Origin: Allobranchiibius sp. CTAmp26
GTDB lineage: Bacteria; Actinomycetota; Actinomycetes; Actinomycetales; Dermatophilaceae
DNA length: 64,000 nucleotides
Assembly: GCF_017565405.1 (NCBI RefSeq)
Contig: NZ_JAGEKR010000018.1
Span: 28,839-92,838, forward strand
Reading direction: 5' to 3'
The stretch's first letter is position 1. Each line of letters begins with the position of its first letter. A program made the position numbers and the translations under genes. Under the pieces are notes generated by a model that made no database searches, had not been told where the DNA came from, and saw nothing but the letters and a program-made list of their open reading frames with translations. Positions 28,268-36,058 of the stretch are shown here, one piece after another.

Positions 28268-29317
28268 ATGACCGACAAGCGACGCGGGCTCGGCCGCGGA
28301 CTCGGCGCACTGATCCCCCCGGCTCCCGCCGGCGAGCCCCAGCAGCGCCCCTCCGATGTGTTCTTCCCGTCCGCGCAAGAGGGGGCGGCGCGCCGCGCGG
28401 CAGCCGAACGTTTCACGGGAAACATCGGCGCGGAGAACGACTCCTCCTCTGCGGAGACGACATTGCGGCCGGTGCCCGGCGCGCAGTTCGCTCAGCTGGA
28501 CATCGCCGACATCGTGCCGAACGCCCGGCAGCCGCGTCAGGTGTTCGACGACGACGATCTGGCGGAGTTGACGCACAGCATTGCCGAGATCGGCGTCCTG
28601 CAGCCGATCGTGGTCCGCGAGGTGCCTACTCCGGAGGATGCCGACGCAGCGGCTGAGAATCGCTCGCCCGCCTACGAGTTGATCATGGGTGAACGCCGAC
28701 TGCGCGCCAGTAAGGCCGCCGGTCGGACCACGATCCCGGCGATCGTGCGCAGCACGGCCGACGACGACATGCTGCGTGACGCGCTCCTGGAGAACCTGCA
28801 CCGCGCGCAGCTCAACCCCCTGGAAGAGGCCGCGGCGTACCAACAGCTGCTGGACGACTTCTCCTGCACCCACGAGGAGCTGGCGACGCGGATCGGCCGG
28901 TCGCGCCCGCAGATCTCCAACACCATCCGATTGCTGCGCCTGCCACCGCTCGTCGCGCGACGGGTGGCTGCCGGCGTGCTGAGCGCGGGACATGCACGCG
29001 CGCTTCTCGCGTTGCCCGACGCGGCCGCCATGGAGCGTCTGGCGCAGCGCATCGTGGCCGAGGGGCTGTCGGTGCGGTCCACCGAGGAGATCATCGCGGT
29101 CGGCCAGGAACCGGAGAAGGCCACCCGCACCTCGCCGACGATGGGCGCTCACCACCCCGCCCTGGATCAGATCGCCGCCACCTTGTCCGACCGGCTCGAC
29201 ACCCGCGTGGGGATCAGCCTGGGCAAGCGCAAGGGCAGGATGACGGTGGAGTTCGCAAGCGTGCAGGATCTGCAGCGCATCGTCGACACCCTCGGGATCC
29301 AGCTCGCCAACGACTGA
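28268..29317 (+). CDS. parB: Chromosome partitioning protein ParB
   Basis: The 349-residue CTP-dependent clamp loads at parS and spreads to form the partition complex. It begins KRRGLGRGLGALIPP, the usual ParA-interacting start. The ParB/Srx domain shows NARQPRQVFDDDDLAELTHSI and ELIMGERRLRASKAAG, including the GERR-type CTP-binding motif and LLENLHRAQLNPLEEAAAY. The HTH that reads parS lies in LATRIGRSRPQISNTIRLLRLP. A C-terminal dimerisation domain ends the protein. It is 4 bp after parA and faces trxA across a strong hairpin. Confidence 0.96.
   Translation: MTDKRRGLGRGLGALIPPAPAGEPQQRPSDVFFPSAQEGAARRAAAERFTGNIGAENDSSSAETTLRPVPGAQFAQLDIADIVPNARQPRQVFDDDDLAELTHSIAEIGVLQPIVVREVPTPEDADAAAENRSPAYELIMGERRLRASKAAGRTTIPAIVRSTADDDMLRDALLENLHRAQLNPLEEAAAYQQLLDDFSCTHEELATRIGRSRPQISNTIRLLRLPPLVARRVAAGVLSAGHARALLALPDAAAMERLAQRIVAEGLSVRSTEEIIAVGQEPEKATRTSPTMGAHHPALDQIAATLSDRLDTRVGISLGKRKGRMTVEFASVQDLQRIVDTLGIQLAND
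28409..28424. promoter_or_regulatory. Degenerate parS-like site in parB
   Basis: CGTTTCACGGGAAACA matches consensus at 14 of 16 positions, but the central CACGTG is broken to CACGGG. It may be a decayed or weak site. Confidence 0.4.
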
Positions 29318-29345
29318 GTCCGCTCGACCGATCGCGAGCGAATGA

Positions 29346-29380
29346 AAACGGCCTCCCCACCACTGGTGGGGAGGCCGTTT
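29346..29380. terminator. Bidirectional terminator between parB and trxA
   Basis: AAACGGCCTCCCCACCA at 29346-29362 is the exact complement of the 17 bases at 29364-29380. The perfect stem ends in AAA/TTT, so it can act on both strands. It separates the convergent parB and trxA genes and overlaps the next parS site by 5 bp. Confidence 0.88.
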
Positions 29381-29391
29381 CACGTGAAACG
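29376..29391. promoter_or_regulatory. parS site abutting the parB/trxA terminator
   Basis: CGTTTCACGTGAAACG is a perfect palindrome matching parS consensus at 14 of 16 positions. Its first five bases form the end of the terminator stem, so ParB binding and hairpin formation share DNA. Confidence 0.85.
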
Positions 29392-29400
29392 AGGGATCGA

Positions 29401-29724
29401 TCAGCCGAGGTAGGGCTCGAGCTCACGCAGCAGCTTGGGCTTGGGCAGGGCCCCGACCAGGGACTTCACGACCTCACCGTTGACGTACACGTTCAACGTC
29501 GGAATGCCGGTGATGCCGTACTTGGCGGCGATCTGCGGGTTCTCGTCGGTGTTGAGCTTGACCACGTCGATCTTGTCGGCGTTGGCGGCAGCCACCTCTT
29601 CGAGGATCGGTGCGACGGCCTTGCACGGTCCGCACCAGGGAGCCCAGAAGTCGACGAGGACAGGCTTGGAGTTCTGCAGGACATCGGCCTCGAACGAGGC
29701 GTCGTTGGTTTCCTTGGTGCTCAT
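29401..29724 (-). CDS. trxA: Thioredoxin
   Basis: The 107-residue cytoplasmic disulphide reductase has the active site WCGPC (Cys31, Cys34) in DFWAPWCGPCKAVAPI and the cis-Pro in YGITGIPTLNVYVNGE. It is kept reduced by the thioredoxin reductase encoded just upstream on the same strand (106-bp spacer with an inverted repeat). In related actinobacteria trxB-trxA lie next to sigM and respond to oxidative stress; that control here is inferred from gene order. Confidence 0.97.
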   Translation of the reverse strand: MSTKETNDASFEADVLQNSKPVLVDFWAPWCGPCKAVAPILEEVAAANADKIDVVKLNTDENPQIAAKYGITGIPTLNVYVNGEVVKSLVGALPKPKLLRELEPYLG

Positions 29725-29804
29725 GCGGTCAGCCTTTCAGATGGGTGTGACAGATGGTCGGTGTGCTCTCCGTGAACGACGCCCCGGCGAGCACGCGCGG
29801 GTGA

Positions 29805-29827
29805 ATCACGTTGTCGGACAACGTGAT
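29805..29827 (-). repeat. Perfect inverted repeat after trxB
   Basis: ATCACGTTGTC at 29805-29815 and GACAACGTGAT at 29817-29827 are exact complements around one base. It lies between the trxB stop and trxA. It may be a compact hairpin that reduces read-through, or a protein-binding operator for trxA; the near-zero loop favours an operator. Confidence 0.55.
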
Positions 29828-29830
29828 CGG

Positions 29831-30847
29831 TCAGTCTGCAGTGACGAGCTCGGTGGCCGTGGTGTCCGCGTCCGTGTCGTCGCGAGCCGGGAGTTCCTCG
29901 GGAGAGGGCTGCTCGAGGTCTGCCAGGAAGCGCTCGGCGTCCAGGCTCGCCGCACAGCCCGAGCCGGCGGCGGTGATGGCCTGACGGTAGGTGTGGTCGA
30001 CCAGGTCGCCGCAGGCGAAGACGCCCTCGATATTCGTGCTGGTCGAGCCCTGCGCCACGGTGACGTACCCCTCGCCGTCGGTCGCGACGGTCCCGAGGAT
30101 GAGCTCGTTGCGCGGCAGGTGCCCGATGGCGACGAACACCCCGGTCGCCTCCAGTTCGCGCTCGGTCCCGTCGACGGTGTCCCGCAGCGTGACCGAGGAG
30201 ACCTTGCTCTCGCCGTGGATCGCGGCGACCTCGCTGTTCCACGCGAACCGGATCTTGGGGTTCGCGTGCGCGCGGTCGGCCATGATCCGCGAGGCTCGTA
30301 GCGCGTCGCGACGGTGCACCAGGGTGACCGTGCGAGCGAAGCGGGTGAGGAACGTCGCCTCCTCGATGGCGGAATCGCCGCCGCCGACGACCACGATGTC
30401 CTGCTCGCGGAAGAAGGCACCGTCACAGGTCGCGCACCAGGACACGCCCCGCCCGGAGAGTCGCTGCTCGTCGGGCAGGCCGAGTTCGCGGTACGCCGAC
30501 CCCATGGCCAGGATGACCGCGTGCGCCCGGTGCGTGTTGCCCTCACCGTCGGTGACCGTCTTGACCGGTCCGCGCAGGTCCATCGACAGCACGTCGTCGC
30601 GGATCAGTTCCGCGCCGAAGCGTTCTGCCTGGGCGCGCATGTGCTCCATCAGATCCGGGCCCATCACGCCCTCGGGGAAGCCCGGGAAGTTCTCGACCTC
30701 GGTGGTGTTCATCAGGGCGCCGCCGGCGGTGACCGAACCTTCGAACACCAGCGGTGCGAGGTTGGCGCGGGCGGCGTAGATCGCCGCGGTGTATCCCGCG
30801 GGTCCGGAGCCGACGATGATGAGGTTGCGGACGGTGTCAGCAGTCAC
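29831..30847 (-). CDS. trxB: Thioredoxin-disulphide reductase
   Basis: The 338-residue FAD enzyme transfers electrons from NADPH to thioredoxin. It has the FAD motif [19 protein letters not shown], the redox pair Cys138-Ala-Thr-Cys141 in [15 protein letters not shown] motif [16 protein letters not shown] with HRRDALRAS, and the FAD-closing [15 protein letters not shown]. The GTG at 30847 puts the FAD motif about ten residues from the start as in the family; a longer frame to 31009 only adds Pro/Arg-rich sequence. The acidic C-terminal extension after residue 310 is variable. Confidence 0.95.
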   Translation of the reverse strand: MTADTVRNLIIVGSGPAGYTAAIYAARANLAPLVFEGSVTAGGALMNTTEVENFPGFPEGVMGPDLMEHMRAQAERFGAELIRDDVLSMDLRGPVKTVTDGEGNTHRAHAVILAMGSAYRELGLPDEQRLSGRGVSWCATCDGAFFREQDIVVVGGGDSAIEEATFLTRFARTVTLVHRRDALRASRIMADRAHANPKIRFAWNSEVAAIHGESKVSSVTLRDTVDGTERELEATGVFVAIGHLPRNELILGTVATDGEGYVTVAQGSTSTNIEGVFACGDLVDHTYRQAITAAGSGCAASLDAERFLADLEQPSPEELPARDDTDADTTATELVTAD

Positions 30848-30953
30848 GGGAGGACCTGCTCCTAACGCATGCGGAGGCGCCCGGGTACGGGCGTCATGGA
30901 GTGGAACAGATCCTAGATGAGCCTTGTTCCCGCGCCCGGAGCGTGCCTCTGGC

Positions 30954-31730
30954 TCAGGTGGCGACCGTGGCAGGCCCGGCCAACGGCTTAGATCCGCTGG
31001 TGCAACCACGGCTCACCACCCATGCGGTGCTCCTGCCGGACTTGGTGAGGACGACGACCACCGCCGGCGCTCCGTCGTAGCGCGCCAGGTCGACCGTGAT
31101 GTGGTCCGGATCGGCGGCCAGCGCCGACCCCAGCGACCCGAGGCAGGCGACGACGCCCCGGGACGTGGCCATGGCGCCGTACTCCTGTGCCACCTGCGGC
31201 GGCACCGACGTGGTGCTGGGGCTCGACAGCAGGGTCGCGGCCTGGGTCGGCAGCGCAGCGCTGGTGTAGTTCTGACCCGTCCGGCCCAGAGACACGCGGT
31301 TCGCGAGCGAGCCGCTCGGTGAGGGTGCGTTGGCGACCGGTGCGCTCTGGTGGTGCAGCCCGGCGTATCCGACGGCTCCACCGCCCACGATCACCACCGC
31401 CGCCGCGGCGGCGACCCCGAGGGCACGCCAGCCGCGACCTCGACGGCGCCGGGCGTCCAGGTCGACGACCTCGCCCTGGCTGCGCATCGGGGGAGCCCCG
31501 GTCGGCGCGGGTGGTTCAGCGGGCGTGGCCGCGACCGGGCTGGTGAGCCGTGCGGTCGGCGCGTCGGAGGAGGCCCGCTCCCGCTGTTCCCGCGCGAGGG
31601 CAGCCTCGATCCGGGACGCAACGGAATCCGGCATCCGTCCTGGCCCCGGCACTGCTGCCAACAGGTCACGAATCCGCTGGTCCTCGCCTCCGTCGGACGA
31701 TCCGTCGCCGGAGGAAGGTGGGTGTGTCAT
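30954..31730 (-). CDS. Putative anti-sigma factor, single-pass membrane protein
   Basis: The 258-residue protein has a cytoplasmic N-terminal region of about 100 residues with a short helical segment ([31 protein letters not shown]). One transmembrane helix follows ([25 protein letters not shown]), then an extracytoplasmic domain of about 130 residues. The ACLGSL and SRGCTSG cysteines could pair. It follows sigM by 91 bp, the position of the SigM anti-sigma factor in related species. No HxxxCxxC zinc motif is seen, so the class differs from classic ZAS proteins. The role is inferred from context. Confidence 0.7.
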   Translation of the reverse strand: MTHPPSSGDGSSDGGEDQRIRDLLAAVPGPGRMPDSVASRIEAALAREQRERASSDAPTARLTSPVAATPAEPPAPTGAPPMRSQGEVVDLDARRRRGRGWRALGVAAAAAVVIVGGGAVGYAGLHHQSAPVANAPSPSGSLANRVSLGRTGQNYTSAALPTQAATLLSSPSTTSVPPQVAQEYGAMATSRGVVACLGSLGSALAADPDHITVDLARYDGAPAVVVVLTKSGRSTAWVVSRGCTSGSKPLAGPATVAT

Positions 31731-31821
31731 GCGGATCCTCCACTCCTGGTCACGGGTACGACGGCGTCCGGTTCCGAATGGTTCCGAAAGACGGTGAAGT
31801 TTCTCCCGCGACGCTGGTCGA

Positions 31822-32385
31822 TCATCGGGCGGCCCCGTAACCGTCGCCCTGCCGGTCGCGCAGCAGGTCGGCCAGGGCGGCCCGCCCGCGTGCGCAGCGC
31901 GACTTGACCGTGCCCTCGGCCACGTCCAGCACCTGCGCGGTCTCCGCGACGGACAACCCCTGCATGTCCACCAGGGTCAACGCGAGCCGTTGCGCCTCGG
32001 GGATGGCGGTGAGGGCCTCTTGGACGTCGATCCGCACCTCGGCACTCGCGTGCCGATCGTGGCGGTCGGCGAGGTCATAGTCGGGCAGTTCGCTGGTGGG
32101 TCTGACACGCCGCATCCGGTCCAGGCACGCGTTCACCACGATCCGGTGCAGCCAGGTGGTGACCTGGGAGTCGCCGCGGAAGGACTCGGCACGCCGGAAC
32201 GCGGAGATGAACCCGTCCTGCACCGCGTCGGCCGCGATCTCCGGGTCCCGCGTCGTCCGGACCGCGACCGCCCACATCCGATCCTTGTGCCGCCGGAACA
32301 GCTCACCGAACGCGTCGGGGTCGCCCTGCACGTGGGCCCGCAGCAGCTGGGCGTCCGTGGGCGGCACCGGCTCGAGGTGGCTCAC
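31822..32385 (-). CDS. sigM: ECF RNA polymerase sigma factor SigM
   Basis: The 187-residue ECF sigma factor has region 2 in PDAFGELFRRHKDRMWAVAVRTTRDPEIAADAVQDGFISAFRRAESFRGDSQVTTWLHRIVVNACLDRMRR. Region 4 has AIPEAQRLALTLVDMQGLSVAETAQVLDVAEGTVKSRCARGRAAL. Its GTG start at 32385 overlaps the stop of the pseudokinase gene (32382-32385), so the longer frame to 32709 is rejected. Mycobacterial SigM sits in the same murJ-sigM-trxB-trxA context. Its regulon here is unknown; the membrane protein downstream probably holds it inactive. Confidence 0.9.
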   Translation of the reverse strand: MSHLEPVPPTDAQLLRAHVQGDPDAFGELFRRHKDRMWAVAVRTTRDPEIAADAVQDGFISAFRRAESFRGDSQVTTWLHRIVVNACLDRMRRVRPTSELPDYDLADRHDRHASAEVRIDVQEALTAIPEAQRLALTLVDMQGLSVAETAQVLDVAEGTVKSRCARGRAALADLLRDRQGDGYGAAR

Positions 32386-34043
32386 GAGAAGACCTTGACC
32401 TCCGCGATCTGGTCGCGGTAGAGCCCGCTCGAGTACTGGCTGAGGTGGGTGATCCAGATGATGACGTACCGCCCGGACCGTGCCGTGCCACGGACGGTCT
32501 GCTCGCCCGAGCCGTTGGTCAGCGTGCCGAGCGGCGTCCCACCGACGATGGTCTTGGCGCCGGTCACGAAGACCTCGATGGTGGTGGGGTTCCCGATCAC
32601 GTTGATGGAGACGCTGCCCACCTGTTTGCTCTTGCCGAGGTCGAGCACCAGACCCACGCCGTTCTTGGTGCTGCCGAAGGTGTCGGTGCGGTACAGGTGC
32701 GTGACCCACATCGTGCTGGCATCGCCGTCGATCGCGCGCTGCGCCAACTCGTTGTGCTCGTTGCCGTTGCCGTCCGGGTCGAAGCTGGTGATCGAGACGG
32801 GCTTGATCGCCACGCCGGACGGCACCGTGGAGGACGTCGAGCTGGAACTCGGGGACGCTTTGCTGCTGGTCGTCGAGGAGGGTGTCGTCGTCGCGGTGGT
32901 CGCCCCGCTCGTGCCGATGCCCCGCAGTCCGTAGACCGCGACCACGAGGGTGAGGATCAGCAGGACCGCGACGATGGCGAGCGCCAGTCCGCTGGATCGT
33001 CGGTCCGGCTCGTCGTAGCCGGCGGGCAGGCCCGGTGCCGGCGGCTCCAGGTCGACCAGGCTGGGCTCGCCGACCGGCGTGCCCGCCGGTAGCACGCCCA
33101 TCGTGTGCTGCCGGGTCTCGTCCGGGTCGCTGCGGCGGCCCGCTCGGTCGGTGTCGTCGAAGTAGCGCGTCGCCACCGTGCGATCACGCGCGGCGGGTGC
33201 GGCCAGCTCCTCGTCGTCGGCGAACGCGACATCGCGACCGCCCACCCCGTGCACCCGTTCGGCCGACCAGGGCGAGAGCAGACGCGCGAGCTCGCCCGGC
33301 GTCCGGGGGCCCGCGTCGTTGACCAGGACCTCGGAGCACACCGAGTCCAGATCGGAGGGCACCCGGGTGACCAGCGTGGACGGCAGCGGTACGGGCGCGC
33401 GGTCGTCGGAGGACGCACCGGACTTCCCGATCTCGCCGGCCAGGCCCGGAAGCCCCGGCACCGCCTCCGCGCCCGGCCACCGGCCGGTGAGAGCGGTGTA
33501 GAGGATCCGCACCAGGTCCTTGGTGTCCGTGCGCGAGGCTTCGGCGGGCGGCACGTCGTCCAGGCCCGAGAGCGCCCCGTCGGTCGCGACGCCGAGCACG
33601 GTGACCGCGCCGTCACGCGACCGCACGATGTCGTGCGGTGTGAGGGTCAGGTGGTGCAGACCGCGGGCCGCGGCGGTGTGCAACCCGGTGGCGGCCTCGC
33701 CGACGATGCGGCGGGCCTCCTCGGCGGGCAGGGTCTGGAACCGCAGCAGGTCGGCCACCGAATCGGCGTCGTGCACCCGCTCGGTCACGACGTACGACGT
33801 GCCGTCCTCCGTGCCGACGTCGAGGATGCGCAGCAGGTGCAGATCGTCCACACCGGCCGCGCGGCGGGCGCTGTCCAGGGCGGCCTCGGCGTGCGGGTCG
33901 TCGGCAGGGAAGGTGATGGCCGTGACGTCGCGCGCCAGTGTGCGGTCCACGGCGTGCCACTGGCGGTAGGCGCCGGCATCGGCCACGCTGGAGGTCAGTT
34001 CGTAACGTCCGGCGAGCGCATCCCCCTCGCTCAAGTGCTGCAA
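32382..34043 (-). CDS. Membrane pseudokinase with C-terminal discoidin-like domain
   Basis: The 553-residue protein starts with a kinase-like domain (about residues 10-270) that opens LAGRYELTSSVADAGAYRQWHAVDRTLARDVTAI. It lacks the glycine-rich loop, the catalytic HRD (the region reads HHLTLTPHDIVRSRDG) and a clear DFG, so it should be inactive. A transmembrane helix (LALAIVAVLLILTLVVAVYGL), a Ser/Thr linker and a C-terminal beta-sandwich of about 150 residues follow. That domain resembles the carbohydrate-binding discoidin domain of the mycobacterial MurJ fusion Rv3910. Here murJ and the pseudokinase are separate adjacent genes. It may bind FHA proteins and lipid II or glycans to control MurJ; inference. 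Confidence 0.82.
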   Translation of the reverse strand: MQHLSEGDALAGRYELTSSVADAGAYRQWHAVDRTLARDVTAITFPADDPHAEAALDSARRAAGVDDLHLLRILDVGTEDGTSYVVTERVHDADSVADLLRFQTLPAEEARRIVGEAATGLHTAAARGLHHLTLTPHDIVRSRDGAVTVLGVATDGALSGLDDVPPAEASRTDTKDLVRILYTALTGRWPGAEAVPGLPGLAGEIGKSGASSDDRAPVPLPSTLVTRVPSDLDSVCSEVLVNDAGPRTPGELARLLSPWSAERVHGVGGRDVAFADDEELAAPAARDRTVATRYFDDTDRAGRRSDPDETRQHTMGVLPAGTPVGEPSLVDLEPPAPGLPAGYDEPDRRSSGLALAIVAVLLILTLVVAVYGLRGIGTSGATTATTTPSSTTSSKASPSSSSTSSTVPSGVAIKPVSITSFDPDGNGNEHNELAQRAIDGDASTMWVTHLYRTDTFGSTKNGVGLVLDLGKSKQVGSVSINVIGNPTTIEVFVTGAKTIVGGTPLGTLTNGSGEQTVRGTARSGRYVIIWITHLSQYSSGLYRDQIAEVKVFS

Positions 34044-34099
34044 CGCGTGCTCCTGCTCAGTCGGGCGACCGCGGGCGAGCCGCGAGTTCTTGCGGAAGT

Positions 34100-36058
34100 C
34101 TAGGCGGGGCGGCCTTTACCGCGGCTGAGGCGGCTGGTAACCGGCGCCAACAATGCGTCGATCTCGCGCACCTTCAACACCCGCGCCACCGCGACGTACA
34201 CGAACAGGAAGAACACACCCCCGACCACGAGACCCGCCAGCGCACCGGTGATCTGCGCCTGGATCAGATGGCCGAGACCCCACCGCACGAGCAGGGCGAC
34301 GATGGTGCCGGCGAACGCCGCGACCGCGAGCCGGCCGTAGGTCCGCGCGACCCCCGGCATGGGCAGCCCACCGAGGCGTTTGCGCAGCCAGTAGTAACCC
34401 GACGCCGCCTGCGCCACGTAGCTGATCGACTGCACGAGCGCGACTCCGGTGCCGACCCGCTCGGGAGGCAACAGCAGACACAGCAGGGTCAGCGGTACGG
34501 CGACGGCGGTCCCGAGGAACTGCATCATCAAGGGTTTGACGGCGTCCTCGTAGGCGTAGAGCGTGCGCTGCACGATGACGTTCAACGCCAGCGGGAAGGA
34601 CCCCAGCAGCATCGCGATCGTGGCGCTCGACAGACCGTCGGCCGCCACGGAGTTGCCGCCCCGGCCGCTGTAGAGCAGCGCCAGCGGCGGGACCAGCGCG
34701 AATGCGCCGATCGTGACGGGGATGACCGCGACCCCGCACAGCCGGACGGCGGTCGCGACGTCGTCGGTGACGCGAGTGGTGTCGCGGTCGCGCGCCGCCG
34801 TGGAGATGCGGGTGTAGAGCGCGGTGATGAGGCTGACCGTCACCAGCGAGTGCGGGAGCATGAAGAGGAGGAACGCGGTCGACTGGACGATGCGGCCGGG
34901 GTACCTGCCCGGCACGTTGTTCAACACGTTCGTGGTCACCAACAGGCTGGCCTGCTGCACCAGGATGGCCGAGAACGCCAGCCCGGCGATCTTCCCGGTC
35001 GAGCGCAGCCCCACACCCCGGAACTGCATGTTGGGCGTGAACCGGTAGCCGGCGCGACGCATCGGGATGATCAGGACGAGTGCTTGCGCGACGATGCCGA
35101 TCGTCGTACTGCCGCCGAGGACCAGGATCATCTCGCCGGTCCAGTTGCCCGGTGCGACGTTCGGGCTGAAGCGGCCCATGAAGTAGAGCAGGCCGAGGAT
35201 CGAGGCGATGTTCGCCAATGCCGGCGACCACATGAAGGCACCGAACCGGCTGCGGGAGTTCAGCACCTCACCGAAGATCGTGTAGACGCCGTAGAACAGG
35301 ATCTGCGGCAGGCAGAGCAGACCGAAGAGCCAGCCCAGGTGCAAGGCGTCCGAACTGCCGTGCAGGTCGTAGAGCCAGTAGAGCGGGTAGGCGAAGATCA
35401 GGCAGATCGCGGTGATGCCGCCCAGCATCAGCAGAGCGAGGGTGACGAGGCGGTCGGTGTAGCCCTTGCCGCCGTCCGGGTCCTTCAGCGCCTTGGTCAG
35501 CTGCGGGATCAGCACCGCGTTGAAGACGCCGCCGGCGAGCAGCAGGAAGACCATGTTGGGGAGCGTGTTGGCCGTGTCCCAGATGTTCGCGGCGTTGGCC
35601 CCCTTGCCCTTGGCGACGGCCCCGAGAGCGGCAAGCAGGAGGTAGGCGCGCAGGAAGCCGAGCAGACGCGACACCAGCGTTCCGGCTGCCATGATCGCGC
35701 TCGACCGGGCCACTCCGGCGTCGCCGGAATCGGTGTCCGGCGCACGGGTGGTGGCGAGGGCGCCGTCCGGTACGACGGCCGCCCCGTCCCGGCCGCGCGG
35801 TGCCGCGTCGGCGGACACGCGGGTCGCACCTCGCGGAGGACCCACGGCCTGACGCACCGCCCGCGCGGAGCGCGTATCGACCAGGCGGGGCTCGAGGATG
35901 ACGGTGCCGGAGAAGAGGTCGAGCGACGACTCGTCGCCGCGGGCGTCGGAGTACTGCGCGCCGAGACTGGACCGCGGGGACGGACCGCCGGCTGGGCGGG
36001 GGGTATGCGCGGCAGCGTCGTACCGAGTGCCGAGACTGGGCCCGGAGGGCTCACTCAT
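34100..36058 (-). CDS. murJ: Lipid II flippase MurJ
   Basis: The 652-residue protein has a disordered cytoplasmic N terminus of about 115 residues, then a MOP-superfamily core with about 14 membrane helices. It starts at SSAIMAAGTLVSRLLGFLRAYLLLAALG. Helices with the typical MurJ phrases NTLPNMVFLLLAGGVFNAVLIPQL and LPHSLVTVSLITALYTRIS are present. MurJ moves the peptidoglycan precursor lipid II across the membrane. The ATG at 36058 lies within the end of the DUF6049 gene (8-nt overlap), and the pseudokinase gene follows 56 bp later, so the envelope genes are co-transcribed. Confidence 0.93.
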   Translation of the reverse strand: MSEPSGPSLGTRYDAAAHTPRPAGGPSPRSSLGAQYSDARGDESSLDLFSGTVILEPRLVDTRSARAVRQAVGPPRGATRVSADAAPRGRDGAAVVPDGALATTRAPDTDSGDAGVARSSAIMAAGTLVSRLLGFLRAYLLLAALGAVAKGKGANAANIWDTANTLPNMVFLLLAGGVFNAVLIPQLTKALKDPDGGKGYTDRLVTLALLMLGGITAICLIFAYPLYWLYDLHGSSDALHLGWLFGLLCLPQILFYGVYTIFGEVLNSRSRFGAFMWSPALANIASILGLLYFMGRFSPNVAPGNWTGEMILVLGGSTTIGIVAQALVLIIPMRRAGYRFTPNMQFRGVGLRSTGKIAGLAFSAILVQQASLLVTTNVLNNVPGRYPGRIVQSTAFLLFMLPHSLVTVSLITALYTRISTAARDRDTTRVTDDVATAVRLCGVAVIPVTIGAFALVPPLALLYSGRGGNSVAADGLSSATIAMLLGSFPLALNVIVQRTLYAYEDAVKPLMMQFLGTAVAVPLTLLCLLLPPERVGTGVALVQSISYVAQAASGYYWLRKRLGGLPMPGVARTYGRLAVAAFAGTIVALLVRWGLGHLIQAQITGALAGLVVGGVFFLFVYVAVARVLKVREIDALLAPVTSRLSRGKGRPA

